From Chaenocephalus aceratus (lineage: Eukaryota; Chordata; Actinopteri; Perciformes; Channichthyidae), in assembly GCA_023974075.1 (NCBI GenBank), contig CM043796.1, positions 21,088,427 through 21,152,426 of the forward strand: 64,000 nt of DNA. The letters are read 5' to 3'. The notes below the pieces were generated by a model. It had not been told where the DNA came from and made no database searches. It saw only the letters and a program-made list of their open reading frames with translations. Shown in pieces: positions 1-10,985 of this stretch. The stretch's first letter is position 1. Each line of letters begins with the position of its first letter. Position numbers and translations under genes: made by a program.

Positions 1-1
1 C

Positions 2-888
2 GGCACAACAAAGGGAACGGACATTTTCGAGGCAGTAAAGGGTGTTGTCAGCGAATATGGTGGATTTGACAAGCTATCTGCCGTTGTTACTGATGATGGG
101 GCTCCATCAATGCAAGGAAGGTGCACTGGCTTCGCTGGACTCCTCCGTCAAAGTGGTGTGGATTGCCCGATACTGCACTGCATCATACACCAGGAGGCCC
201 TCTGTGCAAAGAATCTGAACTTCACGCATGTCATGGATGTGGTAACAAAAGTTACCAATCTGATTCGGGGGGGGGGAACAGGACTCTAAATCATCGGAAA
301 TTCACGGCCTTTCTAGAGGAGGTGGATGCTGACATCAGGTGGATGAGCCGCGGTAAATGCCTGGAGAGGTTTTACGCACTGCGCCTCGAAATTCCCGTGT
401 TTTTGGAGAACAGCCTTACTGCGGATACAAGTGCGTACTGTGACACATTGAGGGATCCACACTTTCTCTGTGACATGGCCTTTCTCACTGACATAACTGG
501 ACATCTCAATTACTTGAATGTCCGGTTGCAAGGCAAAGATCAGACCGTGTCCGACCTTTTTGGTCATGTGAATAGTTTTTAGATGAAACTCGGCCTGTTC
601 AGAGATAACCTTGCGTCAGATCCCCCGAATTTGACACACTTCCCTGCATGTTGGGAGCTGCGCAATGACATCCCCGAATTGGCCGAATGTGAGATGACAA
701 TCCACCGCTACAGAGAAGCCCTTAAAATGTTGCAGGATCAATTCAACAATCGCTTTCAGGATTTCCACGACATGCGAGGCACAATCCAGCTTTTCACTGA
801 CCCCATCTCAGCGGTTGTGAATGACCAGCCACCTGAACTACAAATGGATTGGAATGGTATTTTTCTTTCATATTGCCACACTTGGTAA
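2..888 (+). pseudogene. hAT transposase fragment, decayed (GTF2IRD2/ZBED-like)
   Basis: Translation gives a stretch of a hAT-superfamily transposase of the kind also domesticated in vertebrate GTF2IRD2 and ZBED-type proteins. Seen: a segment with VVTDDGAPSMQG and LHCIIHQEALC near the start (catalytic RNase H-fold region), then RWMSRGKCLERF, then LTDITGHLNYLNVRLQGKD, all typical of this family. It is broken by a frameshift at a G-run near 268-275 (frame 2 changes to frame 1) and by an in-frame TAG at 580-582. Similarity fades after about 850. The 5' part of the gene lies outside the window. A non-functional relic; no terminal inverted repeat was found on the right side. Confidence 0.8.
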
Positions 889-1735
889 CCGTTGTGAGCT
901 ACTGTATTGCTTGAATATACAATACTGTATATTCAAAAAGATTACAAATATGATACACCTACAGTATGATAAAACACTATATCGTCATTATGTTAATATA
1001 TCTGTTATGTTGTCTTAAATGCAATAGTATCAACAACACTACAGTATTGTTAAAGTTATCAATAATACATGTTTCATACCCCACTGTTGTTAAAAGGTGC
1101 ATCTAACTGCAAAATGTTTTCAAAACACACTACTTTTTGGTTATTTTTGCTGAGGTTTTAACTCTTTTGACTCATCATTTCCAAAAACAATTTATTTAAA
1201 AAGCAACTTAAACATAGCAGATCCATTATCTCAGACCACGTTTTCTATTGATTAAAAGGTGGTGTCTGTAATTATGATCTCCCTCCAGTGATCACAATTC
1301 AGTTAGGCATTTAAATGAGCACACACAGACAGTTCTGATTATTGCAAGCAAGACATGAACCAGGGTTGCAATATGCCTCCCCCTTTCCTCACCCCCACAT
1401 GGCCGTGATCTGCATACTCCCAGCCACTCTGCATGTCTGTCATGTGTCACTTTTTAGACCTGAGAGTCACATTTTAGTGTCTTTGCTGGTGAGGCGCAAC
1501 CTTGAAATGATAATCTGAAGGATTTCCACTCCATCAAAGGAAATCAAGTATTGCATTTAAGTCCTCCTTCAGTGATGAAATACTGATGCACAACAGGGCT
1601 CCCTCACTGCCTTCAGTTGCATTGTTTCCGACAGCGGTAACAGGAGAGATCGCTAACACGGTCATTTTAGTGTTTTGTTCATGAGTTACTAAGTTTTCTG
1701 CTTTTAAATCATTCCTCGGACAAATTATTAGGGTA
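889..1735. other. Gene-free AT-rich stretch
   Basis: I see no coding or RNA gene. The first part contains many short TA-rich runs directly after the hAT relic and may be untranslated element sequence, but nothing proves it. Confidence 0.5.
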
Positions 1736-2009
1736 TGGGTTAGGGTTTTCTGTGTTATGGTATTATTTCCTGTCTCCGCATGTTTCCACCTGTTTGATTG
1801 TCTGTCCTGGCATTATTAGCTTCACCTGTTCCTCATCAGCCTTGCAACCACCTGACCTCAACACCTGCACTTTGTCCCCTCATTAGTTCAGATTTTATTT
1901 AGGTTCTGCTGTTCCCTTTTGTCATTGTTAGATGAAGTTCTGTTCTGTTTGTCTTTTCTTTGCCTGGATTATACCAAAGAGTAAAAGCAATTTGTTGTTT
2001 AAAAATCCT
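1736..2009 (+). repeat. Fragment of an old dispersed repeat, unclassified
   Basis: A pyrimidine-rich stretch with the wording 'cacctgttcctcatcag...tttatttaggttctgctgttccc' resembles the stretches at 32331-32695 and 37471-37985 and the opposite-strand stretch at 21360-21780. I recognise the style as a common teleost dispersed repeat but cannot name the family. It ends where a MITE is inserted at 2010. Confidence 0.35.
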
Positions 2010-2401
2010 GGGTGTTTCTCAATGTCGAGGACGCTTAGTTGGTAGGACATGTCTTCCGAGTCACTTCCTTCAGAAGCTAGGCAAGAATCCCTCCTGGCAT
2101 TCGGAAAACGAAGAGTGGAACAGGCGAGCAAGTGTGCAGGTGTGCGTCATATGAGAGGCCCCGCGTTAAAGTTTCCGCCACAGATTTTGGGAAATAGGTC
2201 CGTGCACAAAGCATTGTGGGGATTTTAAGACCGCGGAGGATACGCATGTGCAGCCTCGAAATGTCTCGCTACGAAGGACGCTGGGCTCGGTAGAATTCCA
2301 AGGAGCCTGGACATTGGAACAGTCCTTCGGCGGGACTCGATGACGTAGCATCCTTGAAATAGTGGCTCTGGAGTATCCTTCCTTGACATTGAGAAACACC
2401 C
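2010..2401. mobile_element. MITE with about 22-bp inverted ends
   Basis: The left end GGGTGTTTCTCAATGTCGAG is matched in inverse by the right end, which reads TTGACATTGAGAAACACCC, with one mismatch in the compared part. The trinucleotide CCT sits directly outside both ends (2007-2009 and 2402-2404), which fits a 3-bp target duplication as made by PIF/Harbinger-like transposases, although their usual target is TWA. The 392-bp interior has no coding capacity. The inverted ends are clear; the superfamily is a guess. Confidence 0.65.
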
Positions 2402-3375
2402 CCTGTCTCCACTTCCCGCAGTCATGAAATATCCACCTTGGAACACATGTTCATTTTGGTGTTTCCTTTCCTTCTAAATCTAGTTGTAAAACATACTGTT
2501 AATCTGATTATAATTGAGGTCAGGGCCAGGATCTCACTCCCAATTTGTGAAACAAACACGAGGTCAGGACCCTTGGCTTCACCGTTAACATGCAGGGTAA
2601 ACTTCAACAACATTGGAGATTAAAACAAAACTATTTGTTTAAGTTTAGGAAATCAGGTGTGCAAATAAGTACCTTTTTGTGTAGCTCTTCCTTTGTTCTA
2701 CACTTTATGTCACTTAGATCAGCCAGGCATAGCCACATTCCTGTACAGTTGGTCTTAAAGCTGCTTTGTTGTAGTTGGGGGTAAAGTTGGTTGTTTAAGG
2801 GCATGTCCAAGGTAAGTGCTTGGGGAGAAAAAAACATACATCTTTTCTTCCATTGATCTTTTTTTTCCCATTTGGTTTTCAGCTGGTAACCATTTTGTCA
2901 AGAGGTCTGCACATTCCTTAAGGTAGATGCTTAATGTCTTCCCTTTTTGGATCGTGTACAGTATGATCTCAATGCCACATCAATTCCAAATGTAAAGCAC
3001 TGGGGAAGCACTGTAACTAAGGGGATTCAGCCCAAAGTTAGCAGTGTCAGTTCTCATCATTGTCATTCACCGAACATTGTTCAAGATAGCTGCCTGCTAT
3101 CTACCATGTAAATGTGAAGCTTTTATTAAGGGCTTTTTTCGGTTTTGACCTTGCTTTCATGGAGAGGAGAGGTTTGGAGACGAGGCAAAAATAATGTCAG
3201 ATTATTCCATGGCAGTTGAAAAGGTAATTTTTTTTTACAAGGAGAAGGCACAGCTCCACTTCCTACTTTGCGAACTGGTAACTTTCTCATGTGCACGAGA
3301 AAGTATATCGTGATGAGCAAAACCGTGTCACTTGGCCCAGGTGGTTTCCACAAAACAACCATAAACATACTCAAG
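2402..3375. other. Gene-free stretch
   Basis: No coding region, RNA gene or repeat recognised. Confidence 0.5.
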
Positions 3376-3480
3376 GTTCAAGGCTTGTATTAGTCATACG
3401 TACATAGCTACAGTGTAGTTATGACAATGGAAATCTTAGGTCAAAGGCTCCTCCAACAGTGCAACACAATAAAACAGAAA
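3376..3480. repeat. Short dispersed-repeat fragment
   Basis: The text 'ggttcaaggcttgtattagtcatacgtac...caacagtgcaacac' resembles a widespread teleost repeat, commonly the tail of a retroelement. It is too short to classify. Confidence 0.35.
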
Positions 3481-4660
3481 CTCGTGCCGTCCATAGGTAC
3501 CGGCGGTCTTTCCGCCAAAACAAACTTATGTTTGAGTCAATCACTTTCATGTCACTTCCGGTATGATGGACATTCCCTTTCCGGTTTGATTCTCTAGTTT
3601 GTTAAAGTGTTTCGGGACTTGTACATTTGTCTCAGTTCTCGTAAAAGTGTTTCCCATCTTGTTAATTTGTTTTTGTTAATGTTAAATAGTTTTTTCCTTG
3701 TTACAAGTGTTTTGCTAATGATATTTTGTTTTATAAAATGTAAATTTGTCTCAAGCTTTGTTAAAGTGTTTCACACTTTGTAATTATTGTTTGCCTTTCT
3801 CAGACACCGTAGATCACTGTTTATAAAACGGACTAGTCAAATCAAGCAATCTGATTGGTTCTTAGCCGTGATATAATGTGCGTATATCATGGGTAGAATT
3901 GTAGTTACTTTTCACAAGTCATGAGTCTCTCCGCGTCTGAGAAAAAGCTACAACCGTTACAACTGTTACATTACGTCCGTTACAAAACTAACTAACTAAC
4001 AAAGCTTAAGATGGAAACATTTAAGGTTAACTTCGACCTCCGGGCTGGCCTTACTATGGAGGAGTGGATTGAGCAGTGCCTATCTCCAGAAAAAAAGCAC
4101 CTAAACGACGACATGCAGAGCTACGTGAAGAGCCGGTAGACCAACTCGAGAAGTACCACCATTCAAAAGCTTTCTGATGCGGGTCTTGAAACAAAGCAGA
4201 GAAATTATGACCGTTAGTGGCCACAGGTGCGAAAGCTCTCTCCAGAGCTACTGGAAGCCCAATCTCGGGGATCGAGAAGTGGAGCAATATTCTCGCCACG
4301 CCAAACAACAGCCTAGAACAACCTGAACCTATACAAGCAACCACGTAAGCCATTCTACTGATGCTGGACAGTTTTTCAGTGGGTGCACAATAAACGGCAA
4401 CATAGAAATTAATGTAAATAAATAGCCAAATAATCGATCAAGGCTCTCTGTCTAATATGTTCGCTAGCTGTTAGTGTTGTTGCATAGCAACCACCTCGTT
4501 GTTTTGTGCAGAAGGCAACAGAGGGACTATTTTATTTTGAACATCATTATTTACTAATAAAAACTATTTAAATAATAACAATAACACATAATTATCCTTG
4601 TGTTTACTTATTTGTTTGATTAATAAACACAAGTTGGAGTCCGTCAGCAGCTCATTTGCT
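3481..4660. other. Gene-free stretch with T-rich internal periodicity
   Basis: Between about 3590 and 3790 the motif TTGTTAAAGTGTTT recurs in imperfect form at roughly 30-60-bp intervals, suggesting an eroded tandem array. From about 3820 the sequence looks like a dispersed repeat and includes a short open coding-like stretch (separate entry). No intact gene. Confidence 0.4.
4011..4137 (+). pseudogene. Short open coding-like relic, unrecognised
   Basis: An ATG at 4011 opens a 42-residue frame beginning METFKVNFDLRAGLTMEEWIEQ and ending at a TAG. Composition and the downstream continuation with further stops suggest a decayed transposon-encoded protein, but I do not recognise it. It may be chance. 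Confidence 0.2.
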
Positions 4661-5153
4661 TTAGAGAATATTACACCCGGAAGTAAGTATTCTCTCCGCT
4701 TCGCTTGACAAACCCAAACCTGTGATAGTCCTCAAGCTCTGTGATTGGATGTTTGAGTGTGCTCCGAGGGTTACGCCGAGCGTCGAACAGCACTTGACAT
4801 GGGATGGAACCACGGCAGACTGTCCAAAACTGGATTTGAATGGGTCCACCCCGTCCCCCCCTCCCCCACCCCGTCCCCAGAACTACACATGCTGGCTATT
4901 GTGTTTCGCAACATGTTCTCTATGGCACGTCTCTACTGGGAATTGTAGTTTTAAAATACGTTTTCGTATTTCCCATAATAAGAAGTTGCCAGTATTAAAC
5001 TGTGTACATCCCTGGAGGTTTAAGGGATAGGAAACACTCAAATGTAAAACATATAATTAATAAATGGGTGAAAATTGCTTGTGCCCATAATGGGCAGCAT
5101 TAATATATACCCACATGCCAGCTAAGGTCAGAAGAGCTTTATTTAACAGCTGG

Positions 5154-6197
5154 GGGGTATACTACGAAGCAGGATTTTCGCTTAGCCGGCTAAATTCAGG
5201 GGAAACTCCGGCTTTCCGGTCCTACAAAGCTGGTTCTCTTTTTAGCAGGCTAGATCTCCATGGTAACTTATGTTTAGCGGCTAACCTGGTCGGGACCAGG
5301 TTAGGTTGCAGGCTAAGAGATCAACTCAGTGAAAGCACTGCCTGCTGACCAATCAGAGCTCAGTGTGCGGAGTTTAAAGCGATCAAGTCATATTACAGGA
5401 GAAAGGAAATACAGAAAAGCTGCCGTTGCAGGAAAGACGGCCGGCAAAAATCACCGACTGTGTGAACGTGAACATTAATAGAATATCACCTCCCATCTTC
5501 AGAGCAATCTGACTATTATAACATTAGCGTTAAGAAAGCTTAATTAAATATCTGCCACAACATAAGTAACCGGATCAGAGTAACATTAAGTACAGTCCGC
5601 GGCATATCACTTCATAATGTATCATATATCTCCTTATCTGAGTCAGCTGAGCCGTATCTGGCCGTGCAACACTCACAGTGTCACATACTGTATGCAGAAG
5701 TATTATTGTAAGCAACACATTAAGTTGACGAAACACTCGAGACAAATGTAATTAAAGTCAGATCGTGTTTTAGACGGGGCAGTGATATCATAAACCTGTT
5801 AATGTACGCATTCAAACACTTTTTCTGTTACCAGCTGTATTCACCTTGCAGGTGCAGCTCTGAGGCTTTGATCCTGGATAAAGTGTTTAAGTCATGGATG
5901 TTTAAAGTTTAACTTCTTCATTTTTGACTAGTATTAAAGTTCACTTTTCATTCAGGAAGTATGACGCTGCGCTGTCAGTGCTCTTCTCCATGTTTGTGAT
6001 TGATCGAATGCTCCAGATACCACCCCTTTCATGTGAACGCGCACCTAACTAGATAGGAAACGGCTGGCTTGAGCGATCCAGTTGATAACCCGCGTCGTAG
6101 TACCGTTTAGCGAGAGCGCGTATGTTTTGGATTAGGTCAACCGGCTAACTTCAAACATATCCGGGTTAGGTTGAACCAGCTTCGTAGTATAGGCCCC
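5154..6197. mobile_element. Nested Harbinger-like element with TGG duplication
   Basis: The left end GGGGTATACTACGAAGC is the inverse of the right end GCTTCGTAGTATAGGCCCC apart from a 2-base difference. TGG flanks both sides (5151-5153 and 6198-6200), a possible 3-bp target duplication. The ends 'TATACTACGAAGC' are common in teleost non-autonomous PIF/Harbinger-type elements as I know them. The 1044-bp interior has no transposase. Copy B of the surrounding element lacks this insertion, which supports its mobility. Confidence 0.65.
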
Positions 6198-6495
6198 TGG
6201 TCTTATGTCTGTGACCTCTCCTGTTGTTAATTGATAAGCCTGAAACATGCACTTGTCAAGGTTCAGAGGCACATTTTGCAAATATGGCAGTAGCCATCGA
6301 TCAGCTGGATAAGATATACTTTATTGATCCCAAGTTGGAAACATTTGCGTTACATCAGCATGTGTAACAGTTGTAAATATGCAGTGGTGTTTATTTGTAA
6401 ATCATTTAATATAATCACACAAATTCTGTGTTTTATATTTAACAATGCTGTGTTCTTTATTTATTGATTGTTCAATACCTGACAAGGTCGGAGAT

Positions 6496-6752
6496 GAAAA
6501 ACTTGGGTCGCAGGTTCCTAAACAGTGCATTACAAGACATCTATCAATATGTGTGTGTATACCTCCACCATTAAACTGTCATATTCTGCACATTTCTTAT
6601 ACAATCTACATACATCTTATAAGAGTATAATACATATGTATAATATCAGTTAAAATAAGTGCTTCAACATAGTTAACATTGCTGGAGGTATACACAAATA
6701 TTGATAGATGTCTTGTAATGCACTGTTGAGGAACCTGCGACCCAAGTTTTTC
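6496..6752. repeat. Inverted repeat with arms of about 70 bp
   Basis: The arm at 6496-6566 (starting GAAAAACTTGGGTCGCAGG) is nearly the exact inverse of 6683-6752 (ending CCTGCGACCCAAGTTTTTC). The whole could fold into a hairpin with a loop of about 115 bases. In copy B (16960-17125) only the right arm remains. Confidence 0.8.
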
Positions 6753-7000
6753 ATTCATTGCATAACTACACCGTAGTTGTGTAGGCCTATATCATATGTC
6801 AATAAACCTTAGAAAATCTTGAAATCTTGAAAGGGATATGCAAAATAGTCATTATATACAGTCTTTAATTAACTATTAGTAGAGAATAATGAGTAATGAA
6901 TATACTTTATAGGGATCCTATTAGTATCTAATAATAAAAATATCGCTGGATATCACTATCGGCCGATACCGATCGCCGATCCGATCGAGTGGGCGGGGCC

Positions 7001-7054
7001 TAAATGGAAGATTTAAACATCACTTTAAATCTTCCATTTAAAGTGATGTTTAAA
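7001..7054. repeat. Two overlapping, mutually exclusive hairpins
   Basis: Bases 7012-7027 and 7039-7054 are perfect 16-nt inverse arms (TTTAAACATCACTTTA). Bases 7001-7015 and 7026-7040 are perfect 15-nt inverse arms (TAAATGGAAGATTTA). The two hairpins share bases, so only one can form at a time. Confidence 0.8.
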
Positions 7055-7189
7055 CTCAGTTAATGGGGCTCATTCACTGGAGCTTCCACAAACAACAATC
7101 AACTTAATTATTACATTCAAATGATGTACATTATTCAAGTTAACATTCACTTTGGATAATAACACGGGAGAAATGAGCGGAAGCGCTCT

Positions 7190-7225
7190 CTTTTCCTCAC
7201 TCCCTCTCTCTCTCCCCCCTCTCTC

Positions 7226-7278
<53 letters not shown>
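7190..7278 (+). repeat. CT-rich microsatellite
   Basis: A pure CT run from about 7229 to 7277, preceded by interrupted CT/C runs. It lies inside the hAT-like MITE. Confidence 0.9.
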
Positions 7279-7279
<1 letters not shown>

Positions 7280-8565
7280 GACAGCCTGTCAGTATCTCAT
7301 GCAGCTCACTGATCCAGTAATGAGTGATCCGACAGTGAAGAATAAATATATTTATAACTAGTTTAGCTTGTTCCAGAGGTAGATAAAATAGCTAAGTGTG
7401 TTAGGTCTAACTCTTGTGTGTTTCGCTCCGCTCACCGGTCCGGCGGGCGGAGCTGCAGGATTTCTGCTTCACACACACGTTGCATACCACTATTTTACTG
7501 TCTTTTTCGGACACCTTAAAATAATGCCAGACCGGTGAAGCCATTTTGGCGAGCTTGTTTTGCCGCACACAGAAAAAGTGTCATGTATTTTACGTCATGC
7601 GATCGGCTCTCGCGATCGGCATGTTTAGAGAGCACCGATCAATCGGTAGAGAGTGAGTATCGGCCGATCTCGATCGGTGACCGATCGATCGGAGCATCCC
7701 TACCACTAGGTGTCCCTTTATATAAGCTGTGCACCTTTATGGTGTAAATACAGCCTATCTACCAATTGGATTAAATATAAAAGTCAGCCGAATTAGTGTT
7801 GATACTGCAAGGAGACGTATTGTGTGAAAAGAAATGTAAGATGTTGTTTAATTGCTGATATATTTATGATCCACGTCACGTTTTCAGTTTCGGCGGCAGT
7901 TGTTCCTGTTTGTCAAGAAGTCTTCTCATCAGGGTTCTATAAATAGAGAACTACGGCAGATATGTAATATTTAATGCAGCCGAACCGTGTATTACAATGC
8001 CGTTATGTGATGACCTCCTAAGAGAAAAGCAAGCAAACTCGGAATAAAGTATTATTTTATCATTAAAAAATGTTTATGTCTGTTTCCGGTATTTGTTTAT
8101 GACGATGTGATGTGAGATGTGAGACTGGGTTGGAGAATTGCACAGGGGAAAATAACGTATCTATGCCACCATTTTAGATGCAGATTTTGTTAAACTAATA
8201 AGTTTCACCAACACTATAAATTGACGGGGAAGGGGGTAGCAATAAAGATAACACCATTAAACAGTTACACAACATAACAGAAATAATATCGATAGCAGCG
8301 TCCCTAGCAATGAAAACGTTGTATGGACACAATTTCCTGAAGTAATCTTCGTAATAACTAGCAAACTAGTCTGAAATAACAACTCATATTTCTCGCATCA
8401 AATGACTTCAAAACGCATTTTAATGGCCAAACTAACCTTAAAATAGGCATTTTCCACCGAGAATAAAACGAAGTTCGGCCATGTTTTTTTTTTTCTGCAG
8501 GGAGAAATTTGAAGATCACGTGACATAGACGCCAGCCATTGGAATGAATGGTGAAAAAAAACGTA

Positions 8566-9080
8566 GGGATCTTACAATTTCAGAGGCGTTTTTGTAGAAA
8601 TACTACATCCCAAGTTGTGGACCAACGTAGTTATTACAAGTTTTTTTGTGAGACTGGGTTGTCTGTCCTTAGACCCTCACATCGTACAAGGAAAAACTTC
8701 CAGAGAAAAATCCACAGTTTAAAGGGAAAAATGGGAGAAACCTCAGGGAGAGCAACATAGGAAGGAACCCTCTCCCAGGACGGACAGACATGCAATAGAT
8801 GCCGTGTGTAAATCGAAGAGATAATACATTTTACAGCGTAGGTAGACCAAATGTTAAATGTGGAAATGCATGTGTCTATAATAAGAAGATTAATCCACGA
8901 GGATGTCAACAGTCCTGTGGGAGCCATCAGGGAAGTAGTATGGTGAGAGTCAGGCAGGACCGCAGAGACAGGTTCAGCCACGACTCGAAGTCCAGGACTC
9001 AAATCCAGAACTCAGGATAGAGGATCCAGGACACAGGACCTCAGCAACAGGATCAGCCTCGACTCAGGATCCCGGCGTAG
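8566..9080. repeat. Teleost dispersed repeat, unclassified
   Basis: The stretch with 'gaaacctcagggagagcaac', 'ctctcccaggacggacagac' and 'gcaatagatgccgtgtgta' is wording I recognise from many teleost genomes. I do not know its class with certainty. Its end is rich in CAGGACTCA-type short repeats. No coding frame of note. Confidence 0.5.
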
Positions 9081-9222
9081 ATATAGACACAAAAAAAGGA
9101 AATGTTTAGCACTATGAATAATCTATCTGTAATGGGCTTAGTGTGGTAAATAAATGTTAAATTTGTCCAAAGACTAAGATATTTGACTTACTCTCTGAAT
9201 CAGCCTTTGTAAATGTGTTTGG

Positions 9223-9489
9223 CAGTGGCGAGCCATGACTTTTATACCTAGGCCCTCTGACCCCCCTTCCCTCGAATTTTTTTTTATTATTATTACGTCA
9301 CAGCGTATACTTCAACAGAATATCAAAACAGCGGCCCGGGGTGCAAAACGCATCAATGACAGCGACCCTCTACCACACAAAACAACACCATTTATATAAA
9401 CACCTATCATGACAGGGCACCCACAGCCAAGTAACAATTGACAATTGACAATTGTCTACACTACAGGCATCAAAAACAGCTCGCCACTG
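9223..9489. mobile_element. Short hAT MITE with perfect 8-bp duplication
   Basis: Terminal inverted repeats CAGTGGCGAGC (left) and GCTCGCCACTG (right) bound a 267-bp element. GTGTTTGG is directly repeated immediately outside both ends (9215-9222 and 9490-9497), the 8-bp target duplication expected for hAT transposition. No coding capacity, so it must be mobilised by a transposase encoded elsewhere. Confidence 0.9.
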
Positions 9490-9540
9490 GTGTTTGGGTG
9501 TGCATATACAATCATCGTGCATATTGAATGCTTTAAAAAA

Positions 9541-9600
9541 ATGTGTCAAAGAGATGGAATTTTCAAAGAGATGTGTCAAAGGGATGGAATTTTCAAGCTT
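9541..9600 (+). repeat. 30-bp tandem duplication
   Basis: Two adjacent 30-bp units (9541-9570 and 9571-9600), beginning ATGTGTCAAAG, differ at only a few positions. Confidence 0.85.
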
Positions 9601-9900
9601 TTACAATTTGTTTTTTAACCTTCGTCTGCATTTCCCAAGTTTCCCTTCCCCTAAAAGCTTTAATTTAAGTGTATTTTAACCATTGCTTTACTTTCTGTCA
9701 CTTTGTTACGGAAGTAAACAAATAAATTCAATCAAGTCATTTAAGGTAGGGGGGGGAGTGTGTGGGTGAAAAACTCCCTCTGGTGTGAACTTTGCAGACC
9801 ATTTACATGCACAAAAACATATATCGACATACAGGAAAGGGAAAACCCCAAAAAGCATAAAACAGCCTCACCGACAGACATCAGTTTATCAACATCAACA

Positions 9901-10985
9901 ACTGCACCTCCTCCACTGCTCCTCTGTCCCAAAGTGTCCCCCAGGGTTCGGTGCTTGGCCCCCTCCTCTTCATCCTCTACATGCTCCCCCTTGGCAAAAT
10001 AATTTGTCGCCACAACCTTCAATTTCACTGCTACGCCGATGACATCCAACTTTATATCTCAACAAAAACCATCACCCTCACAACACACTCCACTCTCACC
10101 AACTGTCTCTCAGAAATAAAAGCATGGATGCAAACAAACTATCTCCAACTGAACAGTGCCAAATCAGACATCATCATCATCGGCCCCCCATCAGGTATCA
10201 AAGACATCCAGAATTTCAACTTCACCATTGACAGCCACACTCTATCTCCCCCCCTCACATCTGCAACCTCGGAGTCATCTTCGACAGTCAGCTCAAATTC
10301 AACCACCACATAAATCACATCACCAGGACCGCCTTTTTCCACCTCAAAAACATTGCCCGTCTCCGCCCATCACTCTCCTCCTCTGCTGCTGAAACCCTGA
10401 TTGATGCATTCATCACTTCACGACTCGACTACTGCAATAGCATCCTCTACGGCATACCATCCAACCTAATCAATAAACTCCAACATATCCAGAACTCTGC
10501 TGCCCGCCTCCTCACCCACACCCGCTCCCGAGACCACATCACTCCCGTCCTCCAGAACCTCCACTGGCTCCCCGTCCGTCAAAGAATCAACTTCAAAGTC
10601 CTCCTGATTACTCACAAAGCCCTCAACAATCAGGCCTCCCCCTACCTCACAGACCTGCTGCACCACCACACCCCTTCCCGCTGCCTCCGCTCATCACCGG
10701 ACCTGGGGGGACAGAGCCTTCTCCGTCGCTGCCCCCTCCCTCTAGAACTCACTCCCCTAACCCATCAGAGACTGCACTGACCTCACCACCTTCAAAAAAC
10801 TTACAAAAACTCACCTCTTCAATCTGGCTTTTAATGTGTGATTGTTTTTGTATTATTTGACTTTCACTTTAACTATATATTTATTTGTTGTTCCTTCCTT
10901 TTCTTTTCCCTTCACTATATCTGTAAAGCGTCTTTGAGCACCTGTAAAAGCGCTAACAAATTAAATATATTATTATTATTATTTA
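9901..10985 (+). mobile_element. L2-type LINE, 5'-truncated 3' end with RT relic
   Basis: Conceptual translation shows a non-LTR reverse transcriptase segment: [18 protein letters not shown], then [13 protein letters not shown] with the catalytic YADD near 10030-10045, then [12 protein letters not shown]. After frame changes follow AFITSRLDYCNSILYG, IQNSAARLLT and LHWLPVRQRI, all typical of the L2 clade. The end has the L2-like text 'tgtaaagcgtctttgagcacc' and an ATT-repeat tail. The endonuclease and the first part of the RT are missing, as usual for incomplete reverse transcription, and frames are disrupted. Not functional. Confidence 0.85.

Larger units (their letters stand above)
6942..7702. 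mobile_element. Nested hAT-like MITE with GATCGG-rich ends
   Basis: Copy B runs without this block between 'taataataaaaata' and 'ccaccaggtgtccc', so it is an insertion in copy A. The right end reads CGATCGGAGCATCCCTA, the inverse of a hAT-like terminus, and both ends carry clusters of 'cggccgat'. The left terminus is eroded and no clean 8-bp duplication can be read. The interior holds a CT microsatellite and overlapping hairpins and codes for nothing. Confidence 0.55.
4661..8565. mobile_element. Fold-back-type DNA element, copy A (damaged, with nested insertions)
   Basis: This stretch is collinear and highly similar to the core of copy B (about 16440-18200). Shared blocks run from the text 'gatagtcctcaagctctgtgattgga' to 'ggaatgaatggtgaaaaaaa'. 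Only a short remnant of the inverted arm is left at its left end (about 4667-4715, text 'ttacacccggaagtaagtattc', matching the inverse of copy B near 18450-18475); the right arm is missing. It is about 3.9 kb because it holds two insertions (5154-6197 and 6942-7702) and blocks deleted from copy B. No coding capacity of its own is visible, so it must be non-autonomous. Confidence 0.7.

Noticed and set aside
1730..1760. Telomere-like 'gggttagggtt'
   Set aside because: Fewer than two units; no array.
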